Position numbers and translations under genes: made by a program. 64,000 nt of DNA from Acetivibrio thermocellus ATCC 27405 (GTDB lineage Bacteria; Bacillota; Clostridia; Acetivibrionales; Acetivibrionaceae): assembly GCF_000015865.1 (NCBI RefSeq), contig NC_009012.1, forward strand, positions 3,651,081 through 3,715,080. Direction: 5' to 3'. Below, in pieces: positions 1-8,823 of this stretch. Below the pieces are notes generated by a model. It had not been told where the DNA came from, did no database searches, and saw only the letters and a program-made list of their open reading frames with translations. Within the stretch, counting starts at the first letter, position 1. Each line of letters starts with the position of its first letter.

Positions 1-1832
1 TTGTTTACAAAGAACAGAAGGGCAAGTCCGGCGGCTCCGTAAATTGCAATCCACTTGCTGGCGGCGCCCAACCCAAAGAACAGTCCGCTTAGGAACAAAG
101 GCTTCAAAGATTCCTTAAGGGTTGTGTTGTAGGATTTGTTTATAAAGTAGTCATACATGTGGTAATACATGAGTATGACAAATAAAGTTACATAGCTGTC
201 TATTGTTGCTATTCGCGTCTGACTGAAATGCATAAAGTCAAACATCATTAAAAATGCAGTGCAAAACGCATAAAATCTGTCATGGAAGACCTTTTTTCCG
301 AACATATACATTACCGGCACCATGGCAACACCAAACAGAGTGCCGACTATTCTCCAGCCGAAAGGCACCATTCCAAATACGAGGATACCCAATGCTATGA
401 AGATTTTCCCGAGAGGTGGGTGGGTTGTTTCATAAGGAGACATTCTGTGAATGTGTTCGAAAGCCGTCCTTGCATGATAAATTTCATCGAAATACATTCC
501 GTTCATGTAGGAAGGCTTGAATGCAAACTTGTCCGGTTCATCAAAAAGATTTCCTATTGTAGCCTTGCTTTCATCTTCCAGTACGCTGTCAATAATTTTG
601 ATATTTTTCAAAGGCTCTTTGCTGTTTTGTTCAACTATGGCTATTTCATTGAACGCGCCTCCGGTGGAGTCTACAATAAACTTGAGTTGTGTGGTGGTTA
701 CCGGTGCGGTGTCAACGTATTTCCATTTAAAGATGTCTTGAAGCTCTTTCTTATCAATAGTTGCAAGATATTCAAATTCCTGGTTTTCATTAAGATATTC
801 AACTCTTAATTTGGAAAAAGGATTGTATTTGTTACTGCCCAGTCCGCAGTAGTAGTATATTCTTGACAGAGTGGCTTCTTTGCCAAGATCTACGGTAAAA
901 TATTCACCGGGCAGAGTTGGTTCCCATGAAGTGGTGGGAACTTTAAAATCTCCGAGGTTGTACAAAGCAACGCAGAGATAAACAAGGGTCATAACGCCCA
1001 TTATGATAAAATCAATTTTGTCAAATTTGACTTTTATCCATTTCTCATCATTATCTTTCTGATTTTTTTTGGCTGCCGGCTTGTCGGTCTGCGCCGCTTT
1101 GGCGTTAAAGCCGGGCATTTTGTCTTTAAAGAATATGACAAATATCACGGCAAGCAAAATGAGAAAGAAAATTAGTGCGATAAAAATCATAAATATTTTA
1201 CCGCCGGTATTTTCAGACGTGTTCTGATTTCCTCCTGTATACTTCGGATCAAGGTTGATGGCTGTTTTGCCGGCAGGAAGACTTTCAAGCTCGACAACTT
1301 CAACGTCATCAATCCATATTTTACCGGTATTGGTATTGCCGTATCCGCCAAGACCTATGGTAAGAGTAAAGGTTTCCTGGTTTGGACTGGTCTTACCATA
1401 TAGCTCGAGATATTCCCAGTTATCGCTTGTTTCACGGATATCCCTGGAAGTATCCAGGCTGCCTTCAATGGAGATGTTGGCTCCTTTGGTTTTGGTTCCG
1501 ACATTTTCTGTCTTTACCCAACAGGACAATCTATAATATGTATCTCCTTTTACCTTGATTGGCTGCATGTATCTGGAATCATTTTCAGAATGGTTAACTA
1601 TGCACGCACTTTTGCCTCCGGAATGGTATACGGATTCATCAATAAAAAATTCTGTAACTCCTTCAGCTTTTTCCCAACAGTGGGTCTGCCAAAAATATAC
1701 ACTCTCATCATTTCCTTCTTCAAACCCGGGGTTTTTTACAAGATTTTCACTTTCAGCAAACACGGGAGAAGAAAAAATGAACTGAATTGAGATTAATAAT
1801 ATAAGGCAGACCTTAAAAAGTTTTTTCGACAC
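1..1832 (-). CDS. PMT-family protein O-mannosyltransferase with N-terminal lectin-like domain (3' end outside window)
   Basis: Membrane glycosyltransferase that would transfer mannose from a polyprenyl-phosphate donor to exported proteins. The reading frame is open to the window edge, so only about 610 N-terminal residues are seen. A GTG start at 1832 is preferred because a GGGGGTG ribosome site precedes it and it opens a classic signal peptide (basic start, hydrophobic core, SSPVFA). An in-frame ATG lies at 1859. Residues ~30-190 form a beta-rich domain beginning NLVKNPGFE, typical of CBM4/9-like modules. A membrane span follows (~215-238), then the PMT core with YFDEIYHART, TTHPPLGK and ASKWIA, the family's catalytic-loop signature. 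The lectin-like domain is clearly paralogous to that of the gene just upstream (2031-2966). The neighbouring GT2 genes could supply the lipid-linked sugar. Family assignment is firm; acceptor proteins are unknown. Confidence 0.9.
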   Translation of the reverse strand, partial: MSKKLFKVCLILLISIQFIFSSPVFAESENLVKNPGFEEGNDESVYFWQTHCWEKAEGVTEFFIDESVYHSGGKSACIVNHSENDSRYMQPIKVKGDTYYRLSCWVKTENVGTKTKGANISIEGSLDTSRDIRETSDNWEYLELYGKTSPNQETFTLTIGLGGYGNTNTGKIWIDDVEVVELESLPAGKTAINLDPKYTGGNQNTSENTGGKIFMIFIALIFFLILLAVIFVIFFKDKMPGFNAKAAQTDKPAAKKNQKDNDEKWIKVKFDKIDFIIMGVMTLVYLCVALYNLGDFKVPTTSWEPTLPGEYFTVDLGKEATLSRIYYYCGLGSNKYNPFSKLRVEYLNENQEFEYLATIDKKELQDIFKWKYVDTAPVTTTQLKFIVDSTGGAFNEIAIVEQNSKEPLKNIKIIDSVLEDESKATIGNLFDEPDKFAFKPSYMNGMYFDEIYHARTAFEHIHRMSPYETTHPPLGKIFIALGILVFGMVPFGWRIVGTLFGVAMVPVMYMFGKKVFHDRFYAFCTAFLMMFDFMHFSQTRIATIDSYVTLFVILMYYHMYDYFINKSYNTTLKESLKPLFLSGLFFGLGAASKWIAIYGAAGLALLFFVN

Positions 1833-2030
1833 TTTGTAAGCACCCCCAAAAAAATTCATAAATTTAAAAATATTTAAACATAAATGCAGAAAGGCTGATA
1901 ATCAGGCTTTTGCATTTATGTTGTCAACAATGTTATTTTTTCTTTTGTTTTTTTGAAGCATACCTGATGCCTTTCTGACATCCTGAAAGATAAAAGTTTT
2001 AATTTTTGTCATCTTTTTTGTCATCTTTAA

Positions 2031-2966
2031 TTAATCAGAAGATTCTTTATTATCAGAATCAGAATTATCAGAAGAATCTTCTTTGCTGTGGGAAGATTCA
2101 TTGTTGTCAGAAAATTCCTTATTGCCCGCGGATTCTTTATTGGCGGCAGATTCTGTCATGTTGGTATTTGTACCGGTATTGTTGCTGGCATTGCCTTGGT
2201 TGCCCGAAACTTTTTTGTTTGATCTGAAGGTATTGTAAACAGCAACTCCCACGGCAATAGCTCCCACAATCAACATTACCAAAACAACCTTGCCTAATTC
2301 ATTTTTGTTTTCGTTGTTTTGAGATGAAGAGCTCTTGGTGTTGTTGGTATTGTTGGAATTATTACTGCTTTTTTTAGTGTTTTGGGCTTTTACTACAGCA
2401 CGGGGCGCACCTTCGGGTATTGTTTCAACCTCCTCCATCGTCACGTTGTCGAAAGATGCTTTTCCCGTACTCATTCCACTGTATCCGCCGAGTCCAACGG
2501 TAACTTTTATTCTGTCAACACCGCTTTCGGTGATAACATACAATTCGACGTATTCCCAATCGTCGGTTGTTCCCTTGATTCGCTTTGATGTTACTGTCTG
2601 TTCTGCCACGGAAAGATTTGCGCCTTTACCTTCTTCACTTACGTTTTCAGTTTTTATGTAACAGGACAGCTTGTACTTCTTGTTTTCTTCAACCAGGACG
2701 ATTTGTGAATATCTGCTGTCATTTAATTTGTTGTTGATAATGGTGACGTATTTTTCCCCGAACTTGGCGCCTTCGGTTTCAACTCTAAAATTTGATGCGC
2801 CGGGAGATTTGTCGTAAGCTTCCCTCATCCAGTTTGAGGGTTCGCCGTCTATAAGCAGTTCAAAAGAACCGTTAAAGATGTAATTGGTATTTTCAGCACA
2901 GGAAACAACTGTAAGAGCTATTAGTAAAACCATTGTGGTAAAAATTGCAACCACTTTTTTGAACAT
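2031..2966 (-). CDS. Secreted, membrane-anchored lectin-like protein (paralogue of the PMT N-terminal domain)
   Basis: 311 residues. An N-terminal signal peptide (MFKKVVAIFTTMVLLIALTV, then SCAE) is followed by NYIFNGSFE and a CBM4/9-like beta domain to about residue 185. A Ser/Asn-rich linker comes next, then one membrane span (~225-247) and a low-complexity Asn/Ser/Asp/Glu/Lys tail ending in repeated ESS/DNS motifs. The beta domain aligns without large gaps to the extracytoplasmic domain of the adjacent O-mannosyltransferase: both have NDSRY, LSC..KTENV, KGAN and WEY.ELY, then a GLGGY turn and TGK....D. That suggests a shared glycan or peptide ligand, or a partner that docks substrates to the transferase. 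A cleaved Cys could make it a lipoprotein, but the motif is poor. Function beyond carbohydrate-binding-like fold is inferred. Confidence 0.75.
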   Translation of the reverse strand: MFKKVVAIFTTMVLLIALTVVSCAENTNYIFNGSFELLIDGEPSNWMREAYDKSPGASNFRVETEGAKFGEKYVTIINNKLNDSRYSQIVLVEENKKYKLSCYIKTENVSEEGKGANLSVAEQTVTSKRIKGTTDDWEYVELYVITESGVDRIKVTVGLGGYSGMSTGKASFDNVTMEEVETIPEGAPRAVVKAQNTKKSSNNSNNTNNTKSSSSQNNENKNELGKVVLVMLIVGAIAVGVAVYNTFRSNKKVSGNQGNASNNTGTNTNMTESAANKESAGNKEFSDNNESSHSKEDSSDNSDSDNKESSD

Positions 2967-3018
2967 TTTTTATCGACCTCCACAAAAATATATAATATAA
3001 TAATTAAAATTAAAAAAC

Positions 3019-3082
3019 AAATTTTTATAAATGTAAATTTTTATAAATGTAAATTTTTATAAATGTAAATTTTTATAAATGT
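3019..3082. repeat. Four tandem copies of a 16-bp AT-rich unit
   Basis: The unit AAATTTTTATAAATGT is present four times without a mismatch at 3019-3034, 3035-3050, 3051-3066 and 3067-3082. It lies in the 146-bp gap between the GT2 gene at 3113-4078 and the lectin-like gene at 2031-2966, upstream of the latter. It may change promoter spacing by slippage; that is inference. Confidence 0.97.
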
Positions 3083-3112
3083 GTTTCGGCATATTTTTAA
3101 GCGGCGGCAATG

Positions 3113-4078
3113 TTAACTGTTTGTGCCGATATTTTCATGTTCTGTTTTTTTACTTGTCGCTTTTTCGCTTATTATGTACCGCGGACGGAACTTGACCTCG
3201 TCAAATATTTTTGCAATGTAGGTTCCTATAATGCCGAGACTTATCATTAATGTGCTCCCGATTATCAAAAGCAGAAGAATGACAGTGGTGAAACCGCTTA
3301 CGGCCAAACCTCTGAACTTCATATACAGGGTGTAAATGCCCATTATAATGGAGCAGAAGAGAAACAACATGCCCATTAATGTAACCAAATGAAGCGGAAG
3401 CGACGAAAAAGATGTTATTGCGGTTATTGCCAGTTTGAAAAGTTTTAAAGTGGACCATTTTGATTTTCCTTCCCTTCTTTCCACCACTTCGAAGGGAATG
3501 GAGGCTCTTTTGTATCCAAGCCAGGCGGACATTCCTCTGAAAAAGGTGTTGCGCTCCGGCATGATGCGCCATGAAGCCACCACTTTCGAATCAAGAAGTT
3601 TGAAATCGGATGCGCCGTCTAAGTTAAAGCCCGACAAATTTTTCAATATTGAGTAGAATAAATGGGCACCCACCTTGTTTGTAATACTTTCCTTACCCCT
3701 TGAAGACTTTACACCTTCCACGACGTCATAACCTTCTTCTCTCCACATTCGCACCATTTGGGGAATGATTTCCGGCGGATGCTGAAGGTCGGAATCCATA
3801 ACCACACAAGCATCTCCGTGGGCGGCTTCCAACGCCGCACAAAGAGCGGCTTCCTTGCCGAAATTCCTGCTAAGTCTGATGGCCAGGACATTCGGAAGAT
3901 CCACAGAAAGCCTTTTAAGCTCTTCCCACGTGTTGTCCCGGGACCCGTCGTCCACAAGGATAAATTCATGATTAATGTTGTTTTCTGTCAAAATTTTGTG
4001 AATTATATTTATATTTTCATAAATTTGTTTTGCTTCATTGTATACCGGGATAGCAACTGAAATCAAATATGTACCCAT
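3113..4078 (-). CDS. GT2 polyprenyl-phosphate glycosyltransferase, GtrB/DPM1-like with two C-terminal membrane spans
   Basis: 321 residues. The N-terminal GT-A domain has SVAIPVYNEA, the nucleotide-binding LVDDGSRDNT, RNFGKEAAL, and the metal-binding VVMDSDLQHPPE. The C-terminal part carries the ERREGKSKWS motif and two transmembrane helices (~235-257 and ~268-292), the usual arrangement of GtrB/ArnC/YkcC-type enzymes that load glucose, mannose or another sugar onto undecaprenyl phosphate. The ATG at 4078 gives the full domain. It sits between the DUF2304-GT2 pair and the lectin-like/PMT genes, all on the minus strand, so the likely job is making the lipid-linked sugar donor used by the PMT-family transferase. 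The exact sugar cannot be read from the sequence. Confidence 0.9.
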   Translation of the reverse strand: MGTYLISVAIPVYNEAKQIYENINIIHKILTENNINHEFILVDDGSRDNTWEELKRLSVDLPNVLAIRLSRNFGKEAALCAALEAAHGDACVVMDSDLQHPPEIIPQMVRMWREEGYDVVEGVKSSRGKESITNKVGAHLFYSILKNLSGFNLDGASDFKLLDSKVVASWRIMPERNTFFRGMSAWLGYKRASIPFEVVERREGKSKWSTLKLFKLAITAITSFSSLPLHLVTLMGMLFLFCSIIMGIYTLYMKFRGLAVSGFTTVILLLLIIGSTLMISLGIIGTYIAKIFDEVKFRPRYIISEKATSKKTEHENIGTNS

Positions 4079-4206
4079 AATTGTCTCCTAATAACCCAAA
4101 ATACAACATAAATTCCAAAAAATAAATATAAACCTCCTAAAAACAAAAAATATAGAAGTATATGTCTATATTATAGCAGTATTATGGGTAATAAGCAATT
4201 TTTATT

Positions 4207-4557
4207 TTACTTTGAGTTCATGTCGGTGATTTTTTGTCTAAGAAGGGCGATTTCCTGGGTGAGACGGGTTATTCTTTCCGACTGTTTTGACACCGTTACC
4301 GTAGTGGCAAGGTTGTATAAAATCAAATATCCAAGACCGAACAAAAACAAGAGGGAAGGAGGATTTTTTATGTCGAGCCATGCGGAAACAGTTTCTATGA
4401 TAACCGGAGTGCTGGACAATACAAGGAGGATAATGCTCATTAGTATCCACAGCAGGCAGTAGCGCTCCTGAAGCTTGTTTTTTCTTACCAATTCGATTAC
4501 GAGCAATAAAAAGAACACGCTGAACATTATGGAAAGGGAATATACATTTATAACCAT
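4207..4557 (-). CDS. DUF2304-family small membrane protein
   Basis: 116 residues with three hydrophobic helices (about 5-22, 33-52 and 65-88) and a C-terminal heptad-like coiled coil (SERITRLTQEIALLRQKITD). Length, the RYCLLWI turn and the coiled tail match the DUF2304 family, which is typically encoded next to a DPM1-like GT2 enzyme. That is the case here: only 13 bp separate it from the GT2 gene upstream (4571-5269). It probably partners or anchors that enzyme, which itself has no membrane span. No catalytic motif is visible. Confidence 0.85.
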   Translation of the reverse strand: MVINVYSLSIMFSVFFLLLVIELVRKNKLQERYCLLWILMSIILLVLSSTPVIIETVSAWLDIKNPPSLLFLFGLGYLILYNLATTVTVSKQSERITRLTQEIALLRQKITDMNSK

Positions 4558-4570
4558 TTATACCACCTCT

Positions 4571-5269
4571 CTACTCTTCGGACGACCGTAATGTACCAAT
4601 GATAATGGCAAGACTTACCTTTAGCATGTAATATAATGAACGAAAGGTTGTGATGGAAGATTTGCCTCCCTGGCGCTTATACATTTCCACCGGAAGTTCT
4701 GCAATTCTGAAATTCCTTTTTTTGAGCCTTATCAATACGTCAACTTCGGGATAATCCACGGGATAATGGTTGGAAAAATAATTTATGACTTCTTTGTTTA
4801 CAGCCCTGAAACCCGAGGTTGTGTCCTTGAATTTCTGGTTTGTCAGTGTACTTACCAAAAATGAGAAAAAAATCATTCCCATTCTTCTAAATACCGATGA
4901 CTTGTAATTGGTTTTGCTGATGTAGCGGGAACCGACAACCACATCGGCCGAATTGTTTATGATGGGCTCAATCAGCTCCTTTATATAGGAAGGGTCGTGT
5001 TGCCCGTCCCCATCCACCTGAACGGCAATATCATATCCGTTTTCCTTGGCATATAAGTATCCGGTTTGCATTGCACCTCCTATTCCAAGGTTGTAGGGCA
5101 AGTCTATTACTTTGGCTCCTGCTGTTTTTGCTTTCCGGGATGTATTGTCCTTTGAACCGTCATTTACGACGAGGATGTCAGCTTGCGGCATTTTAAGTTT
5201 TATTCGTTGGATAACGTTTTTTATTGTGGCTTCTTCGTTATATGCAGGAATTATAACGAGAATTTTCAT
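4571..5269 (-). CDS. GT2 family glycosyltransferase, soluble DPM1-like
   Basis: 232 residues, a single GT-A domain. Motifs are VIIPAYNEEATI at the N-terminus, ILVVNDGSKDNT, LPYNLGIGGAMQTGY, the DxD-type VQVDGDGQHDP and a late KRQGGKSS. This is the dolichyl/polyprenyl-phosphate mannose (or glucose) synthase subgroup without C-terminal membrane helices. It is the promoter-proximal gene of the minus-strand glycosylation run and is followed after 13 bp by DUF2304, which probably recruits it to the membrane. The donor is likely GDP-mannose or UDP-sugar; which one is not determinable here. A divergent promoter region of about 200 bp separates it from dapF. Confidence 0.88.
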   Translation of the reverse strand: MKILVIIPAYNEEATIKNVIQRIKLKMPQADILVVNDGSKDNTSRKAKTAGAKVIDLPYNLGIGGAMQTGYLYAKENGYDIAVQVDGDGQHDPSYIKELIEPIINNSADVVVGSRYISKTNYKSSVFRRMGMIFFSFLVSTLTNQKFKDTTSGFRAVNKEVINYFSNHYPVDYPEVDVLIRLKKRNFRIAELPVEMYKRQGGKSSITTFRSLYYMLKVSLAIIIGTLRSSEE

Positions 5270-5398
5270 TTATCCACCCCGCTGTGAAGATTTATGAATA
5301 AGTCTTAAACTACTCACACTAAATTTGTATAGTGCTTGAGTATATTTATATTTTGCTTCAAAAACAATATTAAATGCATAAAAAATTCTTTTTTCATA

Positions 5399-5426
5399 TT
5401 GTCATGTAAGAAATGTATGTTATAAT
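5399..5426 (+). promoter_or_regulatory. Sigma-A-type promoter for dapF
   Basis: TTGTCA (5399-5404), 16-bp spacer, TATAAT (5421-5426) with an extended TGT immediately before the -10 box. It lies 43 bp before the dapF start. Confidence 0.7.
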
Positions 5427-5469
5427 GAGTACAAAGAAAAATGCAAGTTTTAAATTTGGAGGTTGCAAA

Positions 5470-6312
5470 ATGAGGTTTACCAAAATGCATGGGCTGGGGA
5501 ATGACTATATATATGTTAATTGCTTTGAAGAGACTGTCGAAAACCCTTCCGAAGTTGCGAAAAAGGTCAGCGACAGGCATTTTGGCATTGGTTCCGACGG
5601 ACTTGTACTGATAATGCCTTCAGAGAGGGCGGACTTTAAGATGAGAATGTTCAATTCGGACGGTTCTGAGGCCGAAATGTGCGGAAATGCGATAAGATGT
5701 GTGGGGAAATATGTATTTGACCGGGGAATGACGAATAAAAATGTTATAAGAGTAGAGACGCTGGCAGGAATAAAGGTTCTTGAACTGACTGTGCAAGATG
5801 GAAAGGCCAAACTTGTAAAAGTTGATATGGGGGAACCTATATTGAAGCCGGAAAATATACCGGTGAACAGTGACAAGGAGATTTTCAGGACGGAGCCTGT
5901 TGAAATAGACGGAAAAGAATTTAAAGTCACATGTGTGTCAATGGGAAATCCCCATGCAGTATCCTATGTCAAGAATGTGGACATTTTTCCTCTTGAAAAA
6001 ATCGGTCCTAAAATGGAACATCATCCTCTCTTTCCAAAAAGAATAAATGCCGAGTTTGTGGAAGTGATAGACAGAACCACCCTGAAAATGCGGGTTTGGG
6101 AAAGAGGCGCGGGGGAGACTTTGGCATGCGGAACCGGTGCCTGTGCCGTGCTGGTGGCATCGGTGCTGAACGGTGTCAGTGAAAGGAAGGCAACTGTAAA
6201 ACTTTTGGGTGGGGACCTTATTATTGAATGGAATGAGAATAACAATCATGTCTATATGACGGGTCCGGCTGTTAAAGTATTTGAAGGTGAAGTTGACTTG
6301 AACGAACTTTAA
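5470..6312 (+). CDS. dapF: Diaminopimelate epimerase
   Basis: Converts LL-diaminopimelate to meso-diaminopimelate for peptidoglycan and lysine. 280 residues from the ATG at 5470, chosen because GGAGG precedes it by a normal distance and the product starts [13 protein letters not shown], the family's usual N-terminus; an upstream in-frame ATG adds only unconserved residues. The two catalytic cysteines of this cofactor-independent racemase fold are in EMCGNAIRC and LACGTGACA. It is followed after 89 bp by dapL, which makes its substrate, so the pair provides the last two steps to meso-DAP by the aminotransferase route. Confidence 0.97.
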   Translation: MRFTKMHGLGNDYIYVNCFEETVENPSEVAKKVSDRHFGIGSDGLVLIMPSERADFKMRMFNSDGSEAEMCGNAIRCVGKYVFDRGMTNKNVIRVETLAGIKVLELTVQDGKAKLVKVDMGEPILKPENIPVNSDKEIFRTEPVEIDGKEFKVTCVSMGNPHAVSYVKNVDIFPLEKIGPKMEHHPLFPKRINAEFVEVIDRTTLKMRVWERGAGETLACGTGACAVLVASVLNGVSERKATVKLLGGDLIIEWNENNNHVYMTGPAVKVFEGEVDLNEL

Positions 6313-6401
6313 ACCTTTGACAGGTTCAAGTCCCTAAAATCATACAATTTGATTTTTGGCATGGTGACTTTTGAAAGAAAAAAATAGAATGGAGGTTGTC
6401 T

Positions 6402-7634
6402 ATGGCTTTTATTAATGAAAATTATCTTAAGCTTCCGGGAAGCTACCTTTTTTCTGAAATTGCGAGGAGAGTGGACAATTTCAGAAAGGAAAATCCCAAT
6501 GCAAAAATAATACGGCTGGGTATTGGAGATGTTACAAAGCCGTTGGCGCCGGCAGTTATTGACGCTTTGCACAAAGCGGTGGACGAAATGGCAAAAGAGG
6601 AGACTTTTAAAGGATACGGACCGGAGCAAGGTTATAGCTTCTTAGTCAGCAAAATAATTGAATATGACTATATGCCCCGGGGAATCAGGCTTGATGAGGA
6701 CGAGGTTTTTGTAAGCGACGGGGCGAAAAGTGATACTGGAAATTTCCAGGAGATATTTGGCCTGGACAACAAAGTTGCCGTTACCGACCCTGTATATCCT
6801 GTTTATGTTGACAGCAATGTTATGGCAGGAAGGACCGGAAAGTATCTTGCGAATGGTTATTTTGAGAATATAACCTATCTTCCGTGTACTGCCGAAAACA
6901 ATTTCATTCCTGAACTTCCAAAAGAGAAAGTGGATATTATTTACCTTTGTTTCCCAAATAATCCGACGGGAATGACCTTGTCTAGGGAAGAACTTAAAAA
7001 GTGGGTCGACTATGCAAGGGAAAACCGCGCGATAATACTGTTTGACTCGGCATACGAGGCGTATATCCGTGAGAAAGATGTGCCCCACAGCATTTATGAG
7101 GTTGAGGGAGCAGATGAGGTGGCAATTGAGTTTAGAAGCTTTTCCAAGACGGCAGGTTTTACCGGAACAAGGTGTGCGTATACCGTAGTTCCCAAAAAGG
7201 TTGTGGCTTATACCAAAAACGGAGAAGCGCATCAGCTCAACAGCCTTTGGAACAGAAGACAGACAACAAAATTCAACGGTGTTCCGTATATTATACAGCG
7301 GGCAGCGGCGGCGGTTTATACCCCGGAGGGACAAAAACAGACTAAAGAAACCATAGACTATTACATGGAAAATGCAAAAATAATCAAACAAGGTTTGGAG
7401 GATATCGGGCTTACCGTATTTGGAGGAGTAAATGCTCCGTATATCTGGCTTAAGACTCCGGATGGCATAAGTTCATGGGAATTTTTTGATATCATGCTAA
7501 AAGAAATAAATGTTGTCGGAACACCCGGTTCAGGATTCGGACCGAGCGGAGAAGGATATTTCCGGTTAACCGCTTTCGGAAGCAGGGAGAATACTCTTGA
7601 GGCTGTGGAAAGATTTAAAAATTTGAAATTTTAG
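6402..7634 (+). CDS. dapL: LL-diaminopimelate aminotransferase
   Basis: PLP-dependent fold-type I aminotransferase that converts tetrahydrodipicolinate directly to LL-diaminopimelate, bypassing acylated intermediates. 410 residues from the ATG at 6402, with GGAGG six bases upstream. Characteristic features are the N-terminal [36 protein letters not shown], and the PLP lysine in [12 protein letters not shown]. The length is that of the DapL family. It is co-directional with dapF and probably co-transcribed. An antisense open frame of about 250 codons opposite this gene is a shadow. Confidence 0.96.
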   Translation: MAFINENYLKLPGSYLFSEIARRVDNFRKENPNAKIIRLGIGDVTKPLAPAVIDALHKAVDEMAKEETFKGYGPEQGYSFLVSKIIEYDYMPRGIRLDEDEVFVSDGAKSDTGNFQEIFGLDNKVAVTDPVYPVYVDSNVMAGRTGKYLANGYFENITYLPCTAENNFIPELPKEKVDIIYLCFPNNPTGMTLSREELKKWVDYARENRAIILFDSAYEAYIREKDVPHSIYEVEGADEVAIEFRSFSKTAGFTGTRCAYTVVPKKVVAYTKNGEAHQLNSLWNRRQTTKFNGVPYIIQRAAAAVYTPEGQKQTKETIDYYMENAKIIKQGLEDIGLTVFGGVNAPYIWLKTPDGISSWEFFDIMLKEINVVGTPGSGFGPSGEGYFRLTAFGSRENTLEAVERFKNLKF

Positions 7635-7744
7635 CAGGATTTATTTTTTGATTTGACTCTGTCCGTTGTATTAAAAAATGTTATACACATATACTAAGAA
7701 TACGGTTTTTTATAACGCTTATGTATTTTAAACACGGGTGAAGT

Positions 7745-8680
7745 ATGAATTTTAGAAAAAGTATTCTGTATATATGTGTAGTTTTTTCACTGGTTTTATT
7801 TATACAAGGAATATACACTCTTTTGCTTGCAAAAGAGAAATACAATGGAACAGAGTCTGACGACAAGTACGATCCTGTGGAGATTGTAAAATGGAAAATT
7901 GACCGGGAAGATGGGCGAAAGACCTTAAACTCATATATAAATGTCCTTGTCCTGGGGCTTGATGATGATGAGAAAAGGTCCGATGTCATTGCCCTTATAA
8001 ACTACAACCCTGATGAAAACAAAATGAACATATTGTCCATTGCTAGGGATACCCGGGTGAAAGTCAACGGCAAATACATGAAGATAAACGCCCTTATTGG
8101 AAAAGGCGGAGAAAAAATGGTAATTGACATGGTGGAGGATATAACCGGCCTTCCCGTAGATTACTATGTTACTTTGAATTTCAAGGGCTTTAGGGAAATC
8201 GTTGACACGTTGGGGGGTGTGGAAATAAACGTACCCTTTGACATGGACTATGACGATCCGTATCAGAATCTCCACATTCACTTAAAGAAGGGAAAGCAAG
8301 TATTGGACGGCAAAAAAGCGGAGCAATTTGTAAGATACCGCAAAGGCAACCACAACGGGGAAGGTTATGAGGATGGGGATCTTGGACGGATTAAAATGCA
8401 GCAGCTTTTTATGAGGGAGTTTGTGAATCAAAAGCTAAAATTAAAATATTTACTTAAGGCGGATGAAATTTTTTACACCTTGAAAAAAAATATGAGGACA
8501 AACATTGAGATTGGAGACATACGTTATTTTATTAAAGACATAAAAAATATTAAAACCCCCGAAATCAATGGGTACACACTGCCGGGATATTCCAGATATA
8601 TCGGAGGACAGTGGTTTTATATATATGACAAAAAGAAAACAAAAGAACTTATAGAACAAAATTTCTATTACTCCAATTAG
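7745..8680 (+). CDS. LytR-CpsA-Psr (LCP) family cell-wall glycopolymer ligase
   Basis: 311 residues: short cytoplasmic N-terminus, one signal-anchor helix (~6-27), then an extracellular LCP domain. Visible motifs are NVLVLGLDDDEKRSD, the arginine-containing SIARDTRV, the TLGGVEINVPFDM segment, and FVRYRKG...GDLGRIKMQQ, which line the polyprenyl-pyrophosphate pocket of LCP enzymes. Such proteins attach wall teichoic acid-like or other polymers to peptidoglycan. The ATG at 7745 follows GGGTGA. A terminator lies 20 bp downstream. The polymer substrate is unknown. Confidence 0.93.
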   Translation: MNFRKSILYICVVFSLVLFIQGIYTLLLAKEKYNGTESDDKYDPVEIVKWKIDREDGRKTLNSYINVLVLGLDDDEKRSDVIALINYNPDENKMNILSIARDTRVKVNGKYMKINALIGKGGEKMVIDMVEDITGLPVDYYVTLNFKGFREIVDTLGGVEINVPFDMDYDDPYQNLHIHLKKGKQVLDGKKAEQFVRYRKGNHNGEGYEDGDLGRIKMQQLFMREFVNQKLKLKYLLKADEIFYTLKKNMRTNIEIGDIRYFIKDIKNIKTPEINGYTLPGYSRYIGGQWFYIYDKKKTKELIEQNFYYSN

Positions 8681-8700
8681 TGGTAACAAAGTGAATTTTA

Positions 8701-8728
8701 AAAATCAGCTGAAAAGGCTGATTTTTTG
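8701..8728 (+). terminator. Rho-independent terminator after the LCP gene
   Basis: Stem AAAATCAGC (8701-8709) / GCTGATTTT (8717-8725) with a 7-base loop and a T run. Confidence 0.85.
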
Positions 8729-8823
8729 TAGTCATTTCGTTGGGCTTAATATATAATTGCTTAAAACCATTAATTTATGTATTATAATTTTATGGGAAGA
8801 AATGATTTGAGGTGTTAGTTGGT

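Noticed and set aside
3019..3082. CRISPR-like array
   Set aside because: The 16-bp units are directly adjacent without spacers; no cas gene is in the window.
6642..7391. Minus-strand open frame of about 250 codons opposite dapL
   Set aside because: Lies fully inside a highly conserved gene, no ribosome site, composition typical of a shadow frame.
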